DNA of 61,571 bases from Argonema antarcticum A004/B2 (GTDB lineage: Bacteria > Cyanobacteriota > Cyanobacteriia > Cyanobacteriales > Aerosakkonemataceae): contig NZ_JAIQZN010000036.1 of the NCBI RefSeq assembly GCF_023333585.1, positions 1 to 61,571 of the forward strand, in the 5' to 3' direction. Of this stretch, positions 1-8,434 are shown one piece after another. The notes below the pieces were generated by a model that was not told the DNA's origin, did not search any database, and worked only from the letters and a program-made list of their open reading frames with translations. The position numbers and the translations under genes were made by a program. How positions within the stretch are numbered: position 1 is the first letter of the stretch; each line of letters begins with the position of its first letter.

Positions 1-101
1 ATTGCCGCAAGGATAGTGGGTTTTAAAGTCGTTCGTAGAGCCAAGAATCCTCGTGCGTTCACGCCGAGGAGTGTCAAATAATTTATGGTTGATAAGAATC
101 T

Positions 102-183
102 GGCTCTTCCGTACTTAGTGCGCTAAGTATGGAAGAGCCGAAATCGCTTCTAAGATGGGCGTCTCGCCCATCCCACAAGAAGT
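102..183. repeat. Double-hairpin dispersed repeat (copy A)
   Basis: No gene is visible in 1-251. Two hairpins lie back to back. The first has 17-bp arms at 102-118 and 123-139 with one mismatch and a TGCG loop. The second is a perfect GATGGGCG/CGCCCATC stem at 154-172 with a 3-nt loop. It lies about 70-150 bp past the stop of the minus-strand gene at 252 and may help end that transcript. Parts of both halves recur at 53569-53585 and 53698-53714, so it is a dispersed repeat. Confidence 0.6.
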
Positions 184-251
184 CGTTAGATATTTTGTTG
201 TTTGGAAGTCCCTATATGCGATCGCATACCGACGCTATTCCAGCATACCTC

Positions 252-764
252 CTACCTAGTCGGTGGAGTTTGAGGAGAAGGCATTGGGCCTCTATTACCT
301 GGGCGGTTCCTCATACCTCTCCGCTGGTTTTGCATACGTTGGGCAAACTGACGGCGTTGTTCTGGAGTCAGTACTTCTCGCATAGCAAGCATACTTTCAA
401 ACCTTAGCTCCCTAACCTGCTGATCTATTGCTTCAACTTGGCGATGTTTGTCGCGCAGTTGGTCTTGGGAAGCCGTACTCGCCATCATAGTTTGCAACTC
501 TTGCTGTGCTTGGCGTAGGGATTGTACGCTTTGGGACATTCGGTCTTTGTATTGGTTGTGAATTTGCTGTATACGCTGGATTTGGGCTTGGCTGAGATTG
601 AGTTCCTGAATCCATCGGGGCATTTGTCGATCGGGCCGATTGGTAGGATTTACATCTTGGGCAATGCTTTGTTGTGATAGCCAAGGATTGGGATTGATAA
701 AAACAGCAGCGCTTCCAATCGATAGAGTTAAAGCGGCTATAGTAGAAGCGCGGTTCAAAAACAT
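252..764 (-). CDS. Spy/CpxP-like periplasmic protein
   Basis: 170 residues. A hydrophobic N-terminus (about 1-36, ending near SIAQ) looks like a signal peptide. The rest is a charged, Gln/Arg-rich helical protein with two Spy/CpxP-type motifs, LSQAQ near 57-61 and LTPEQ at 132-136, spaced as in the LTxxQ family. Family members are periplasmic helical-hairpin proteins acting as chaperones or as sensors, such as CpxP, ZraP and the metal sensor CnrX. It is the last gene of a three-gene minus-strand unit, 6 bp after the anti-sigma gene, so a role in sensing envelope or metal stress for the sigma factor is an inference. No obvious His/Met metal cluster is seen. The C-terminus is rich in Arg, Pro and Asn. 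Confidence 0.8.
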   Translation of the reverse strand: MFLNRASTIAALTLSIGSAAVFINPNPWLSQQSIAQDVNPTNRPDRQMPRWIQELNLSQAQIQRIQQIHNQYKDRMSQSVQSLRQAQQELQTMMASTASQDQLRDKHRQVEAIDQQVRELRFESMLAMREVLTPEQRRQFAQRMQNQRRGMRNRPGNRGPMPSPQTPPTR

Positions 765-770
765 GGGAAT

Positions 771-1238
771 TTATCTCCTTGTTGTTTCTCTTAAAGTTGA
801 TTTAGTTGAATTTTGCGCGGTTGTATTGGCGAGTTGCATCCAATCGGCTGAAGTATTTTCGAGTTCTTCTTCCGTTTGGCTACTGGCTACGACGCTATTC
901 CAGTTATTCTCTAAAAAGGATTCGAGCTTAACGAGTTCGGCGTCGTTTGGCATTGTGGTTGTTGAGGTTCGGCTTACTTGCAAAGGAAGCTGGAAGGGTA
1001 ATGTATTGAGGCCCGATCGCAGCATATTGTTTCCCCAAACCAACATCAAACCGGCAGCAATGGCGGGTGGAAACAGCCACAGTCGCTTAGAGAATCGGCG
1101 CACATTTAGCGAAGGTTCTGACTTCACAGCTTGGAAAATTCGTGCTTCTAAATCCGGTGCTGCTGAGGGAACATCTGGACGGTTAGCCTTGAGGAATTCC
1201 ACTAAGCGTTCATCATCATCTGTTGGCAGCTGTTTCAT
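771..1238 (-). CDS. Membrane anti-sigma factor-like protein
   Basis: 155 residues: a soluble acidic N-terminal part (1-50), one membrane segment at about 53-69 (LWLFPPAIAAGLMLVW), then a roughly 85-residue C-terminal part predicted to lie outside the cytoplasm. This is the layout of an ECF anti-sigma factor with a cytoplasmic sigma-binding region. The start is well supported: AAGGAG lies 8 nt upstream of ATG, and ATG overlaps the TGA stop of the sigma gene (ATGA), indicating translational coupling. No zinc-binding HxxxCxxC motif is present, so it is not a ZAS-type anti-sigma factor. The function is assigned mainly from topology and position between the sigma factor and the Spy-like gene. Confidence 0.72.
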   Translation of the reverse strand: MKQLPTDDDERLVEFLKANRPDVPSAAPDLEARIFQAVKSEPSLNVRRFSKRLWLFPPAIAAGLMLVWGNNMLRSGLNTLPFQLPLQVSRTSTTTMPNDAELVKLESFLENNWNSVVASSQTEEELENTSADWMQLANTTAQNSTKSTLRETTRR

Positions 1239-1828
1239 AGGTGGACTCCTTGTGACTGGAGAAATTGCCGCATAGCCGCACGGGCATGAAAAAGGCGAGA
1301 TTTGACGGTTCCCACCGGAATACCCAAAATTTCAGCCATTTCTTTTTGAGGGATTTCTTCGAGATCGTGCAGTACTATTACAGCGCGATGGTCTAAACTG
1401 AGTTGAGCCAGTCCGCGCTGCACTAGATCTTTATAATGCAGCTGCATGAGATCCGGGGCTGAGGATTGTTCTGAGTTTTCAGTTTTTAGTTTGGTGTCAA
1501 AGGTGCGCTGCTGAGCAAATTTCCGCCGTTGGTCGCAGGCTACGTTCCAACTGATACGATAAAGCCAGGTGGAAAATTGCGATGTTTGCCGCAGTTGGGG
1601 CAATCCCTTCCATACTCGCATAAAGACTTCTTGCACTAAGTCGTCGAGGGAGGATGGGCCACACAGCTGGTACATGGTTGACCTAACTCGCTGATGGTAG
1701 CGCTGATAGAGTTGTCGAAAGCGTTCCTGGTTTCCCTGGATACTCTGCTGGGCTAGATAGGAGTCGGACCGATCGCTTTCTGGCACATTTACCCCTGCAT
1801 CAAGATACACCTCTGGTTTCTCCCTCAA
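1235..1828 (-). CDS. ECF RNA polymerase sigma factor (sigma-70 family)
   Basis: 197 residues. Region 2 spans about 38-105, with the typical LDDLVQEVFMRVW and FSTWLYRISWNVACD stretches that bind core polymerase and melt the -10 element. Region 4 spans about 138-190 and contains a helix-turn-helix (QKEMAEILGIPVGTVKSRLF) for the -35 element. There is no region 1 or 3, which defines the extracytoplasmic-function class. It leads the operon with the anti-sigma and Spy-like genes, so it is probably held inactive at the membrane until an envelope signal arrives. Its promoter should lie in 1829-1955, shared with the divergent monooxygenase gene. Confidence 0.92.
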   Translation of the reverse strand: MREKPEVYLDAGVNVPESDRSDSYLAQQSIQGNQERFRQLYQRYHQRVRSTMYQLCGPSSLDDLVQEVFMRVWKGLPQLRQTSQFSTWLYRISWNVACDQRRKFAQQRTFDTKLKTENSEQSSAPDLMQLHYKDLVQRGLAQLSLDHRAVIVLHDLEEIPQKEMAEILGIPVGTVKSRLFHARAAMRQFLQSQGVHL

Positions 1829-1955
1829 CGGCTAGTTTCGCATGGTTTAGACTGGGTAGGTTGGGCAAAGGTTCAAATCGATCGCCAATAACTTGTCGGT
1901 TTTGCTGTTTAGGATAATGATAAGTGCGATCGCACCCATAGGATAAGAAACAGCA

Positions 1956-3203
1956 ATGCAGAATAACACCAGCAAGGCTACAAAACAGGAAGCTTTAAAG
2001 GCGATTATCATCGGCGGAGGAATTGGGGGATTAACTTGTGCTATAGCTTGTCTCGATATGGGAATGCAGGTAGAACTCTACGAAAAGCGCGACCTTGATT
2101 CCATGTTATCTGGGCCTGGGGGCATTTTCATCCAACGCAATGCCATGCGCGTTTACGAACTGCTGTGGGAAGGAAGGATACGATCGCAGTTGTACCAACA
2201 AGGAGCTAAGATTCTCAAAGGCGGTTTTTTCAGCAAACAAGCAAAGCCTTTGTATATTAACGCGCCGGAATTTGTCAAAGCAGAAGATTTGGGTATTTGT
2301 ATTCTACGCCCGGAACTGCAAAGTATCCTTTACAATGCGCTTCCAGAAGGAACTGTCAGGAATAAGGCAGCTTTTACAGATTTTGTGGAAACAGCAGATG
2401 GGATTCGCGTTTCCTTTGCGGATGGAAGAGAAGCTTGGGGCGATGTTCTGATTGGCGCGGATGGACTTTACTCGCAGGTAAGGGCGCGTTTAAATGGAAA
2501 GGAACAAATGGAACCACCCATTTATAGTGGAATGTCTTGCTGGCGAGGATGGTTTTACAAAGATAATTTACCTCTAGATCCGCGTTACAGTTGGGGAGAA
2601 TTTTGGGGACGAGGTAATCGGTTTGGATATTTTGATGTTGGTGGTGATCGATTTAGTTTCTATGCTTTTAGTCAGGCGGAAGCTGGTGGGAATGATGAAG
2701 CAATGGGTGGTTCTAAAAAAGCATTGCAAGCTCTTTTTTCATCTTATGCCCAGCCAATTCCAGCTATTATTGAAGCATTGTCGGAAGGAAGTATTTATCG
2801 GGATGATATTTTCGATCGCGAACCGCCTGGTATGCAATGGGGTCGCGGTCGAGTAACGTTAATTGGAGATGCGGCCCATCCAGTGCAACCAAATCTGGGG
2901 CAAGGGGGGTGCATGGCGATCGAAGATGCTTTTGAGTTAGTTAAAATGTTAATTATTGGAGAAGAAAAAGGAGAAGATATTCCTGCTAGTTTGCGAGAAT
3001 TTGAAGTAAGTAGAAGTAAGAGAGTTGAAAAGGTTTTTACTACTTCTAGACAGGTAGGAAATTTAGGTCAGACAGATTCAGATTTTGGTTGTTTTTTGCG
3101 AAATTTGATATATTGGTTGATTCCGACTTGGTTAGGTGATTTACAGTTTAAATGGCTGTTTAATTATGACCCTAAAAAGCACCTCAAATCTAAGCTTAGT
3201 TAA
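1956..3203 (+). CDS. FAD-dependent monooxygenase
   Basis: 415 residues of the aromatic-ring hydroxylase (PHBH-fold) group. The N-terminal Rossmann motif GGGIGG near residue 20 binds FAD, GADGLYSQVR near 166 is the DG motif, and GDAAHPVQPNLGQGG near 304 is the second FAD-binding GD motif. The closest functional classes are salicylate hydroxylase-like and zeaxanthin epoxidase-like enzymes, which use NAD(P)H, O2 and FAD to hydroxylate or epoxidise. The substrate cannot be read from sequence. It is soluble, with a possible membrane-associated hydrophobic C-terminus (LIYWLIPTWLGDLQFKW). It is divergent from the ECF sigma gene. A GATAAT box lies about 40 bp upstream, without a convincing -35. Confidence 0.85.
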   Translation: MQNNTSKATKQEALKAIIIGGGIGGLTCAIACLDMGMQVELYEKRDLDSMLSGPGGIFIQRNAMRVYELLWEGRIRSQLYQQGAKILKGGFFSKQAKPLYINAPEFVKAEDLGICILRPELQSILYNALPEGTVRNKAAFTDFVETADGIRVSFADGREAWGDVLIGADGLYSQVRARLNGKEQMEPPIYSGMSCWRGWFYKDNLPLDPRYSWGEFWGRGNRFGYFDVGGDRFSFYAFSQAEAGGNDEAMGGSKKALQALFSSYAQPIPAIIEALSEGSIYRDDIFDREPPGMQWGRGRVTLIGDAAHPVQPNLGQGGCMAIEDAFELVKMLIIGEEKGEDIPASLREFEVSRSKRVEKVFTTSRQVGNLGQTDSDFGCFLRNLIYWLIPTWLGDLQFKWLFNYDPKKHLKSKLS

Positions 3204-3270
3204 ATCTTGTTCTCCCCAAAATTGGGTTTTATATAGATGATCGCAAAGTATTTCTGGCGATTCGCATTTC

Positions 3271-6200
3271 CTAATCCTCCATCATTTTCTCCTCGATCCA
3301 GGCCACAATATCGGCAATCAAATTTGACCGATCGGGTGAAAAAGATTGCAAAGGAATATTAGCCTGTTCGCTCACAACACAAATTGCACCATCAAATCTG
3401 CTTAAATCGTTGAGGAAAATATCGCTAAATCCCTGGGGTGCAGGTGGCTTTGGATTTTCGTAAAATACCAAAACTAAATTCCGTTGCCATTTGCGTCGCA
3501 GCCAGTGAAAATAAAACTTAAGTTCCTGCATCGTTTCCGGTTCGCGATGTTCTCGTTCTAGACAACCAGCATCCAGCATTTGATCGTAAATCTCCAAAGC
3601 CGGATTATCCGGCTCAACAAATTTGCTGCCGTCTATACAAATTAGATGTATGGATTGACTAAAATTAGGATGATTGGAAATAGCATCAGCCAGAATTTCG
3701 GGTAATTCTGAAAGATTAAAGTTGGGAGCGATCGGCAGATTTTTTTGACTGTGCCAAGCTTCATAAAAATCTGGATAACTCATATTTTGAACCCAGTGCC
3801 AAATCAATTCGTAGCAACGCCAGTAGAGATCGAAATCGTTTTCGTAAAAGTGATTTGAGAGAAAAAATTTTAAAGCAGAAACTCCGGCTTTACACAGATT
3901 ATCCTGAATAATTACTTTTAAACTATGAACAACTCGTCCGCGAGTTTCTTCATCGCCAGAACTGTGCAACAACTCAATTAAAGCGGTGTGAGCCCGATCG
4001 TTTCCCGGATCGACTTGCCCCAAACTGGTGGCGGCTTGCCAACAAGTAAATTCATCCTGACTGGTTTGCAACAGGTGTATGAGCGCATCGCGAGCTTGTT
4101 CGTTACCAGGTGCGATATGCCCTAAAATCCTGGCGCAGCGTCTGCGTTTATCTTGATTGTGACTATTTTGAACTAGCTCGACTAGAGCAGATATCGCTTC
4201 CTCATTTCCAGGATCGATTTGCCCTAAGTTATGTGCGGCGAGGCGGCGAGTATCTTCATCTCTGGAAGTGCGGATCAACTCAAGCAAAGCCGAGTGAGCT
4301 TTGTGGTTTCCCGGAGCGATTTCTCCTAAATTGTAGGCGGCGAGGCGGCGGGTGTTTTCATCTCCAGATGTGCGAATCAGATCGATCAATGCGTCGCGAG
4401 CTTCTGGGTTTCCAGGATCGATTTGCCCTAAATTGTAGGCGGCTTGTCTGCGAGTGTCTTCATCTCCAGAGGTGTGGATAAGGTGTATCAAAGCTGCGAT
4501 CGCTTCTGGGTTCCCAGGTTCGATTTGCCACAAGTTTTGGGCGGCTAACTTGCGCGTGTCTTCATCGCCAGAAGTGTGAATTAAATTAATTAAGGCGTTA
4601 CGAGCTTCTGGGTTTGTTGAATCGATTTGTCCCAAATTTTGCGCGGCTACTCGGCGCGTGTCTTCATCCCCAGAAGTATGGATTAAATGGAGTAAGGCGT
4701 TGGTAGTTTCGAGGTTTCCCGGTTCGATTTGCCACAAGTTGACAGAGGCTAATCGGCGGGTATCTTCATCGCCAGAAGTATTTATTAAAAGGGTAAGAGC
4801 GGCGATCGCTTCCAAATTACCAGGATCGATTTGCCCCAAGTTGTAGGCGGCTAACCGGCGCGTATCCTCATCCTCGCTATTTTGCAGCAGTTCGCTCAAA
4901 GCAGCGCAAACTTCTGGATTGCCAACACCAATCTGCCCCAAGCTTTTGATAGCTCGCCTGCGAGTTTCTTCATCTCTAGAAGTTTGGAGCAGTTCGATTA
5001 GAGCTGCGATCGCTTCTGAGTTGGCAGAGCCGATTTGTCCCAACATTTGGGCGGCTCGTCTAATAGTTTTATGTTGCTGACAGTGGTGTAATAAGTCGAT
5101 TAAGGCTGCGATCGCTCTAGAACGCTCAGTCTTTTGGAGAACAGTTTTTGCTTCCTTTTCTATTGCTAACAGACAAGTGCGATCGATTAAGGTGGGCAGT
5201 ACTTTTTTTCCTGAAAATTTGCGCCAAAGAGAGATATCTTTCCTTTCCATTCCCAACAAAGATTTGCACCATTTCTGCTTTTCAACTTCATAAGCAAAAC
5301 CCCAATGGACGATCTGCGCCAAAATCCCATCAGCAAAGCTACAATCTTTAAACTCCGCTATACCTGCGGCGGCCAGAAAGTAAGCGCGATACTCATAAAA
5401 ATGGTGACAGTCATCTTCAAATTCTAATAATGCCTTGATAAACTCTTCTTTCTGTGTTCTTGGCACATCTTCCCTTCCCAGCCACAGCAAAATCGTTTCC
5501 TGCCACTGGGGTTCAAAAATACGATAATGACCTATGTCAGGGTTGTGGGGAATGTGGTTGAGGAAGTAGCGCCAATTGTGAACTGCCTGCGCTGCAAAAT
5601 ATTCTTGAAATGTGGGATGAAAGAAAGCGTAAACTTCTTCGTGGGGTTGTTCTGCTGTCACCCCTACATTATTCAGCCAACCTAAATTTAAAGCTAATTG
5701 AAACTGTTCGTACTGGTTTCCCAAGACATTAAATACAAAACTATGGCGCAGCCGAAACCGCGATTCTTTGGCATTAATTGCTTCTAGGGCTAATTGGCCA
5801 AGACATTCATTAAGAGTCTGACGCTGTTGCAATGTGGTGGGAAATCGCTCTTGTTTCCACTCGTAAAGCCCTTCGACAAACTGCTGGTAAAGTCCCGTTT
5901 TGGTATTGGGCAATTCTCCTGCGCCAAATTGCCAAGTGCGGCACAAAAGCGCCAAGCGCAGCGGATTTTTGACTGCATCCCCGATCCGTTCTCGTTCGGG
6001 TTTATTTAGTTCTCGGATTAAGCAGTTGCCCCACTGCGGGTTATGGTTAAACCAATGGCGGATGAATTGATTCATCTGCGAGGGGGGAAAATCCAAATTG
6101 CGATAAGTGGCAAAGGATTCTAAGGCGTTTTTACCAGCGTCCCAAACATTTAGCCGACAAGTTAATACTATCTGCGCGCGATCGAGCCAACCTCCCAGCT

Positions 6201-7422
6201 GGTTAACTATTAATGTCAAGGGAGAAATACCTTCTGCTCCTTCATCCATTTCATCTGCTCCATCGAGGAGCAACCACACTCGACCCTGGTTAAACTGCTC
6301 GACAAAATCATCCTCAACTTCTGGTGCTACTCGCAGTTTGCAGATGGCGTCTTTGAGCCAATCTTGTAGTAAATACCGATCGAGTTTGAGGTCTTTGTCT
6401 TTATCTTGCCAATCGGCTAGCGAAATCCAAATTGGTAAACCTTCGGTGTGATCTAATACCCAAAAAGCAATCTTTTGTAAAAGGGTGGTTTTCCCGGAAC
6501 CAGGTTCTCCAATAATGGCGATTTTTTTGTTTTGTCCAGGTTTGAGAACTTGCTCAAAAAATTGATCGTTCTCAAATGTCCGCCCCATTTCGCGTTGTGG
6601 GGAAACAAGCTCTATTCCTACAGGTTCGTATAACTGGGAACCTCTTTCTGGACGAACATTAGCGCTGAGCCTGTCTCTCTGTTTTCGCTCTACCAATCCC
6701 AAGGGGGTGTAAATTTCATCTAGATCGAATTTTATTCCTTCTCCAGCTGTAAGCGGATTGGTGGTGAGCCGTTTCTGGGACTCAAGTCTGTCTCTGCTTA
6801 TCTTTCGCCAAAAGTCAATTCCTGCTTTGATACCATCCTTGAGGGGTTTGGGTTCTTTATTGTCGCTGTAGAGAACTTCTAAGATGGGGACGCGCCCGAT
6901 GCCTTTTAAGTCGCGATCGCCGTGGGGATGCAGCCCCAACTCAGCGATTTGGGCATCGCACAATAATGCGGCTGTCACTTCCGAGAGCAGGATTTGCTCG
7001 GCGCTCGCAAGTGCGGCGACGCGGGCGGCATAGTCTACTTCTTGCCCGATGAAGCGATCGCCATCTGGAAGCGGACTACCTGTGTGCATCCCGATTGTGA
7101 CTTGCAGTAGCCCAAATGGTGTGAGAATTGGGTCGGTGATGTGGCTATTTTGGATCGCGATCGCACACTCTACTGCTTGAATTGGGTTGGGGAAGACGAG
7201 AAAGAAAGCGTCGCCTATGGTTTCGACTTTGCGCCCACCGTATTTCTTTACCGTGACTTCAACTCGGTGGCGATGGGGCATCAAAATACTGTCGCGGTAT
7301 ATGCGGTTGCGTGCGCTGATATCGCTGCCTTCTAATTTAGATTTGATGGCAGTGGAATTTACTAGATCGGTGAACACCAAAGTTAGCGGGTTTTCAAACA
7401 TGGCAATACTTGGTGGCTTCAA
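3271..7422 (-). CDS. Class III nucleotide cyclase-NACHT NTPase-HEAT repeat fusion
   Basis: 1383 residues. The cyclase homology domain (about 9-185) has metal-binding Asp19 (VFTDLVNST) and Asp71 (ETIGDAFF), Arg134, Glu67 at the purine-selecting position, and Asp130 where the transition-state Asn normally sits. The NACHT NTPase (about 295-620) has Walker A GEPGSGKT (305-312) and Walker B VWLLLDGADEM (382-392). Twelve 34-residue HEAT repeats (about 764-1172, GN-EA--AL--L---GDEDTRR-AA-NLGQI) follow, then an alpha/beta C-terminal region resembling domains that close other cyanobacterial NACHT proteins. NACHT proteins are STAND switches that assemble on ligand binding. Sensing through HEAT with cyclase output is an inference. 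The start could be Met8 instead of Met1. It is monocistronic. Confidence 0.9.
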   Translation of the reverse strand: MKPPSIAMFENPLTLVFTDLVNSTAIKSKLEGSDISARNRIYRDSILMPHRHRVEVTVKKYGGRKVETIGDAFFLVFPNPIQAVECAIAIQNSHITDPILTPFGLLQVTIGMHTGSPLPDGDRFIGQEVDYAARVAALASAEQILLSEVTAALLCDAQIAELGLHPHGDRDLKGIGRVPILEVLYSDNKEPKPLKDGIKAGIDFWRKISRDRLESQKRLTTNPLTAGEGIKFDLDEIYTPLGLVERKQRDRLSANVRPERGSQLYEPVGIELVSPQREMGRTFENDQFFEQVLKPGQNKKIAIIGEPGSGKTTLLQKIAFWVLDHTEGLPIWISLADWQDKDKDLKLDRYLLQDWLKDAICKLRVAPEVEDDFVEQFNQGRVWLLLDGADEMDEGAEGISPLTLIVNQLGGWLDRAQIVLTCRLNVWDAGKNALESFATYRNLDFPPSQMNQFIRHWFNHNPQWGNCLIRELNKPERERIGDAVKNPLRLALLCRTWQFGAGELPNTKTGLYQQFVEGLYEWKQERFPTTLQQRQTLNECLGQLALEAINAKESRFRLRHSFVFNVLGNQYEQFQLALNLGWLNNVGVTAEQPHEEVYAFFHPTFQEYFAAQAVHNWRYFLNHIPHNPDIGHYRIFEPQWQETILLWLGREDVPRTQKEEFIKALLEFEDDCHHFYEYRAYFLAAAGIAEFKDCSFADGILAQIVHWGFAYEVEKQKWCKSLLGMERKDISLWRKFSGKKVLPTLIDRTCLLAIEKEAKTVLQKTERSRAIAALIDLLHHCQQHKTIRRAAQMLGQIGSANSEAIAALIELLQTSRDEETRRRAIKSLGQIGVGNPEVCAALSELLQNSEDEDTRRLAAYNLGQIDPGNLEAIAALTLLINTSGDEDTRRLASVNLWQIEPGNLETTNALLHLIHTSGDEDTRRVAAQNLGQIDSTNPEARNALINLIHTSGDEDTRKLAAQNLWQIEPGNPEAIAALIHLIHTSGDEDTRRQAAYNLGQIDPGNPEARDALIDLIRTSGDENTRRLAAYNLGEIAPGNHKAHSALLELIRTSRDEDTRRLAAHNLGQIDPGNEEAISALVELVQNSHNQDKRRRCARILGHIAPGNEQARDALIHLLQTSQDEFTCWQAATSLGQVDPGNDRAHTALIELLHSSGDEETRGRVVHSLKVIIQDNLCKAGVSALKFFLSNHFYENDFDLYWRCYELIWHWVQNMSYPDFYEAWHSQKNLPIAPNFNLSELPEILADAISNHPNFSQSIHLICIDGSKFVEPDNPALEIYDQMLDAGCLEREHREPETMQELKFYFHWLRRKWQRNLVLVFYENPKPPAPQGFSDIFLNDLSRFDGAICVVSEQANIPLQSFSPDRSNLIADIVAWIEEKMMED
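3907..5130 (-). repeat. Tandem 102-bp coding repeats (12 HEAT units)
   Basis: Twelve consecutive 34-codon units inside the cyclase-NACHT gene. The middle units (residues about 832-1070) share GDEDTRR and NLGQIDPGN almost invariantly, while the outer units diverge. Wobble positions differ between copies, so the array is not a very recent expansion, but the homogeneous centre suggests ongoing unit exchange. Boundaries are approximate. Confidence 0.8.
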
Positions 7423-8075
7423 AACGATAAATCTTTCCTTAGAGGGAGGGCGATAAAGTAACTATATGTACTTGCACGCGCATTTGCGTCGCCCATCTGA
7501 CTATCTATCAATATTGCGATCGCACCTCGCCCAACAATGATATCGACAAGAGCTTGGGGCTAACCCACACAAAGGGGTCAACTCGGTAAGATAGCTCTTA
7601 GTTTAGCCACACAATTCAACCTATAACAAACTCTTCTGTTGTCTAAGCATTAATCTCAACTGTAGCGATCGCACTTTGTTTATGTTTGTAATCCAAACAG
7701 CAGCCACCTCAAAGAACGTAAAGTTTGGTTTCATTCTCTTGCCTCTCTAAAAAAGAGTGCTAAATTAAAAACATGAAGCAAACAAGCTTCTCCGACAGAT
7801 ACCACAGCGAAGTTCACGTTTGTAGCAAAGAGGTAAAAGACGCTGTTAAATCTAGCATCTGTCTCATCCAACAACAACACCCAACCAAAAGTCTGATATT
7901 TCCTCATTTATCGCCAAGGGAGATAGGGAACTGGATTTTATATATCAGTGCAACTCCAGGCTGAAAAAAAATGAGAGGAGATTCCTCAGAGAATATGGCT
8001 TGGGTGTTGTTGTTTGCAATATTTATAAAAATAAAGCTGTAAAGCATTATCACTGAATTTTCCGACATACACCTT
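7423..8075. other. 650-bp intergenic region with no convincing gene
   Basis: It lies between the start of the NACHT gene and the end of the antitoxin gene. A 63-codon ATG frame exists at 7773-7964 (MKQTSFSDRYHSE...) but has no ribosome site, resembles no family I know and overlaps the nested inverted repeats at 7870-8014, so I do not call it. HIP1-type sites are scattered through the region. Promoters for the NACHT gene should lie in 7423-7700; none is clear. Confidence 0.5.
7870..8014. other. Nested inverted repeats: candidate structured RNA or MITE remnant
   Basis: Three concentric pairs of complementary arms: AACAACAACACCCAA (7870-7884) with TTGGGTGTTGTTGTT (8000-8014), 15 of 15; CTCATTT (7903-7909) with AAATGAG (7969-7975); and CTGGA (7931-7935) with TCCAG (7955-7959). 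They could fold into one long interrupted hairpin of about 145 nt. No target-site duplication is seen at the ends. It could be a small RNA, a long 3' structure on a neighbouring transcript, or a degenerate miniature transposon. Confidence 0.4.
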
Positions 8076-8366
8076 TTATTCGTCTTCGCTAAGTCCGAAT
8101 TCTTTACGCAATTCCTCTATAGTTCGAGGCTTATTAGTTCGTGCTTTGGCACGTTGTAAAGCATCCAGTAGGCGCATGGCATTTTCATGTGACTGGAACA
8201 GATATACTGTTTCCATGATGCTGTTAAGTTCAGCAGTAGGAATGACAGACACGCTTTCAGAACCTTCGCGAATAATAACTACAGGTTCGCGGGTAGAAAT
8301 TACCTCATCGTAAATTTTGTCAAAATTATTTTCAGATGTGGTATATGTTGTTTGATTGGCGAGCAT
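8076..8366 (-). CDS. Phd/YefM-family antitoxin
   Basis: 96 residues from the chosen start, MLANQTTYTTSENNF. An in-frame ATG 24 nt upstream exists, but GGAGGT sits 5 nt before the ATG at 8366 and decides the start. The N-terminal half matches the YefM/Phd fold: a short beta-alpha DNA-binding segment, then REPVVIIREGSESVSVIPTAELNSIMETVYL, typical of antitoxins that neutralise YoeB or Doc toxins and repress their own operon. The C-terminal part (ELRKEFGLSEDE) is acidic. No toxin gene follows on this strand within 650 bp, so it is an orphan antitoxin or acts with a distant toxin. It is divergent, 68 bp away, from the Rpn-like gene. Confidence 0.82.
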   Translation of the reverse strand: MLANQTTYTTSENNFDKIYDEVISTREPVVIIREGSESVSVIPTAELNSIMETVYLFQSHENAMRLLDALQRAKARTNKPRTIEELRKEFGLSEDE

Positions 8367-8434
8367 TGCTACCTCCAGTAATGTATTCAATTATAGAATA
8401 CCGCCGCAATTAAAATCAACGCATTTACTCACCT

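Noticed and set aside
129-407. Plus-strand 92-codon frame
   Set aside because: It reads through the double-hairpin repeat and antisense to the Spy-like gene; no ribosome site and no family resemblance.
1840-1900. GGTTCAAATC stretch resembling a tRNA T-loop
   Set aside because: No acceptor, D or anticodon arms can be built around it.
3907-5130. CRISPR-like periodicity in the 102-bp repeats
   Set aside because: The repeats are coding, in frame and give HEAT helices; there are no unique spacers.
7773-7964. 63-codon frame in the gap before the antitoxin
   Set aside because: No ribosome site, overlaps nested inverted repeats, no recognisable protein pattern.
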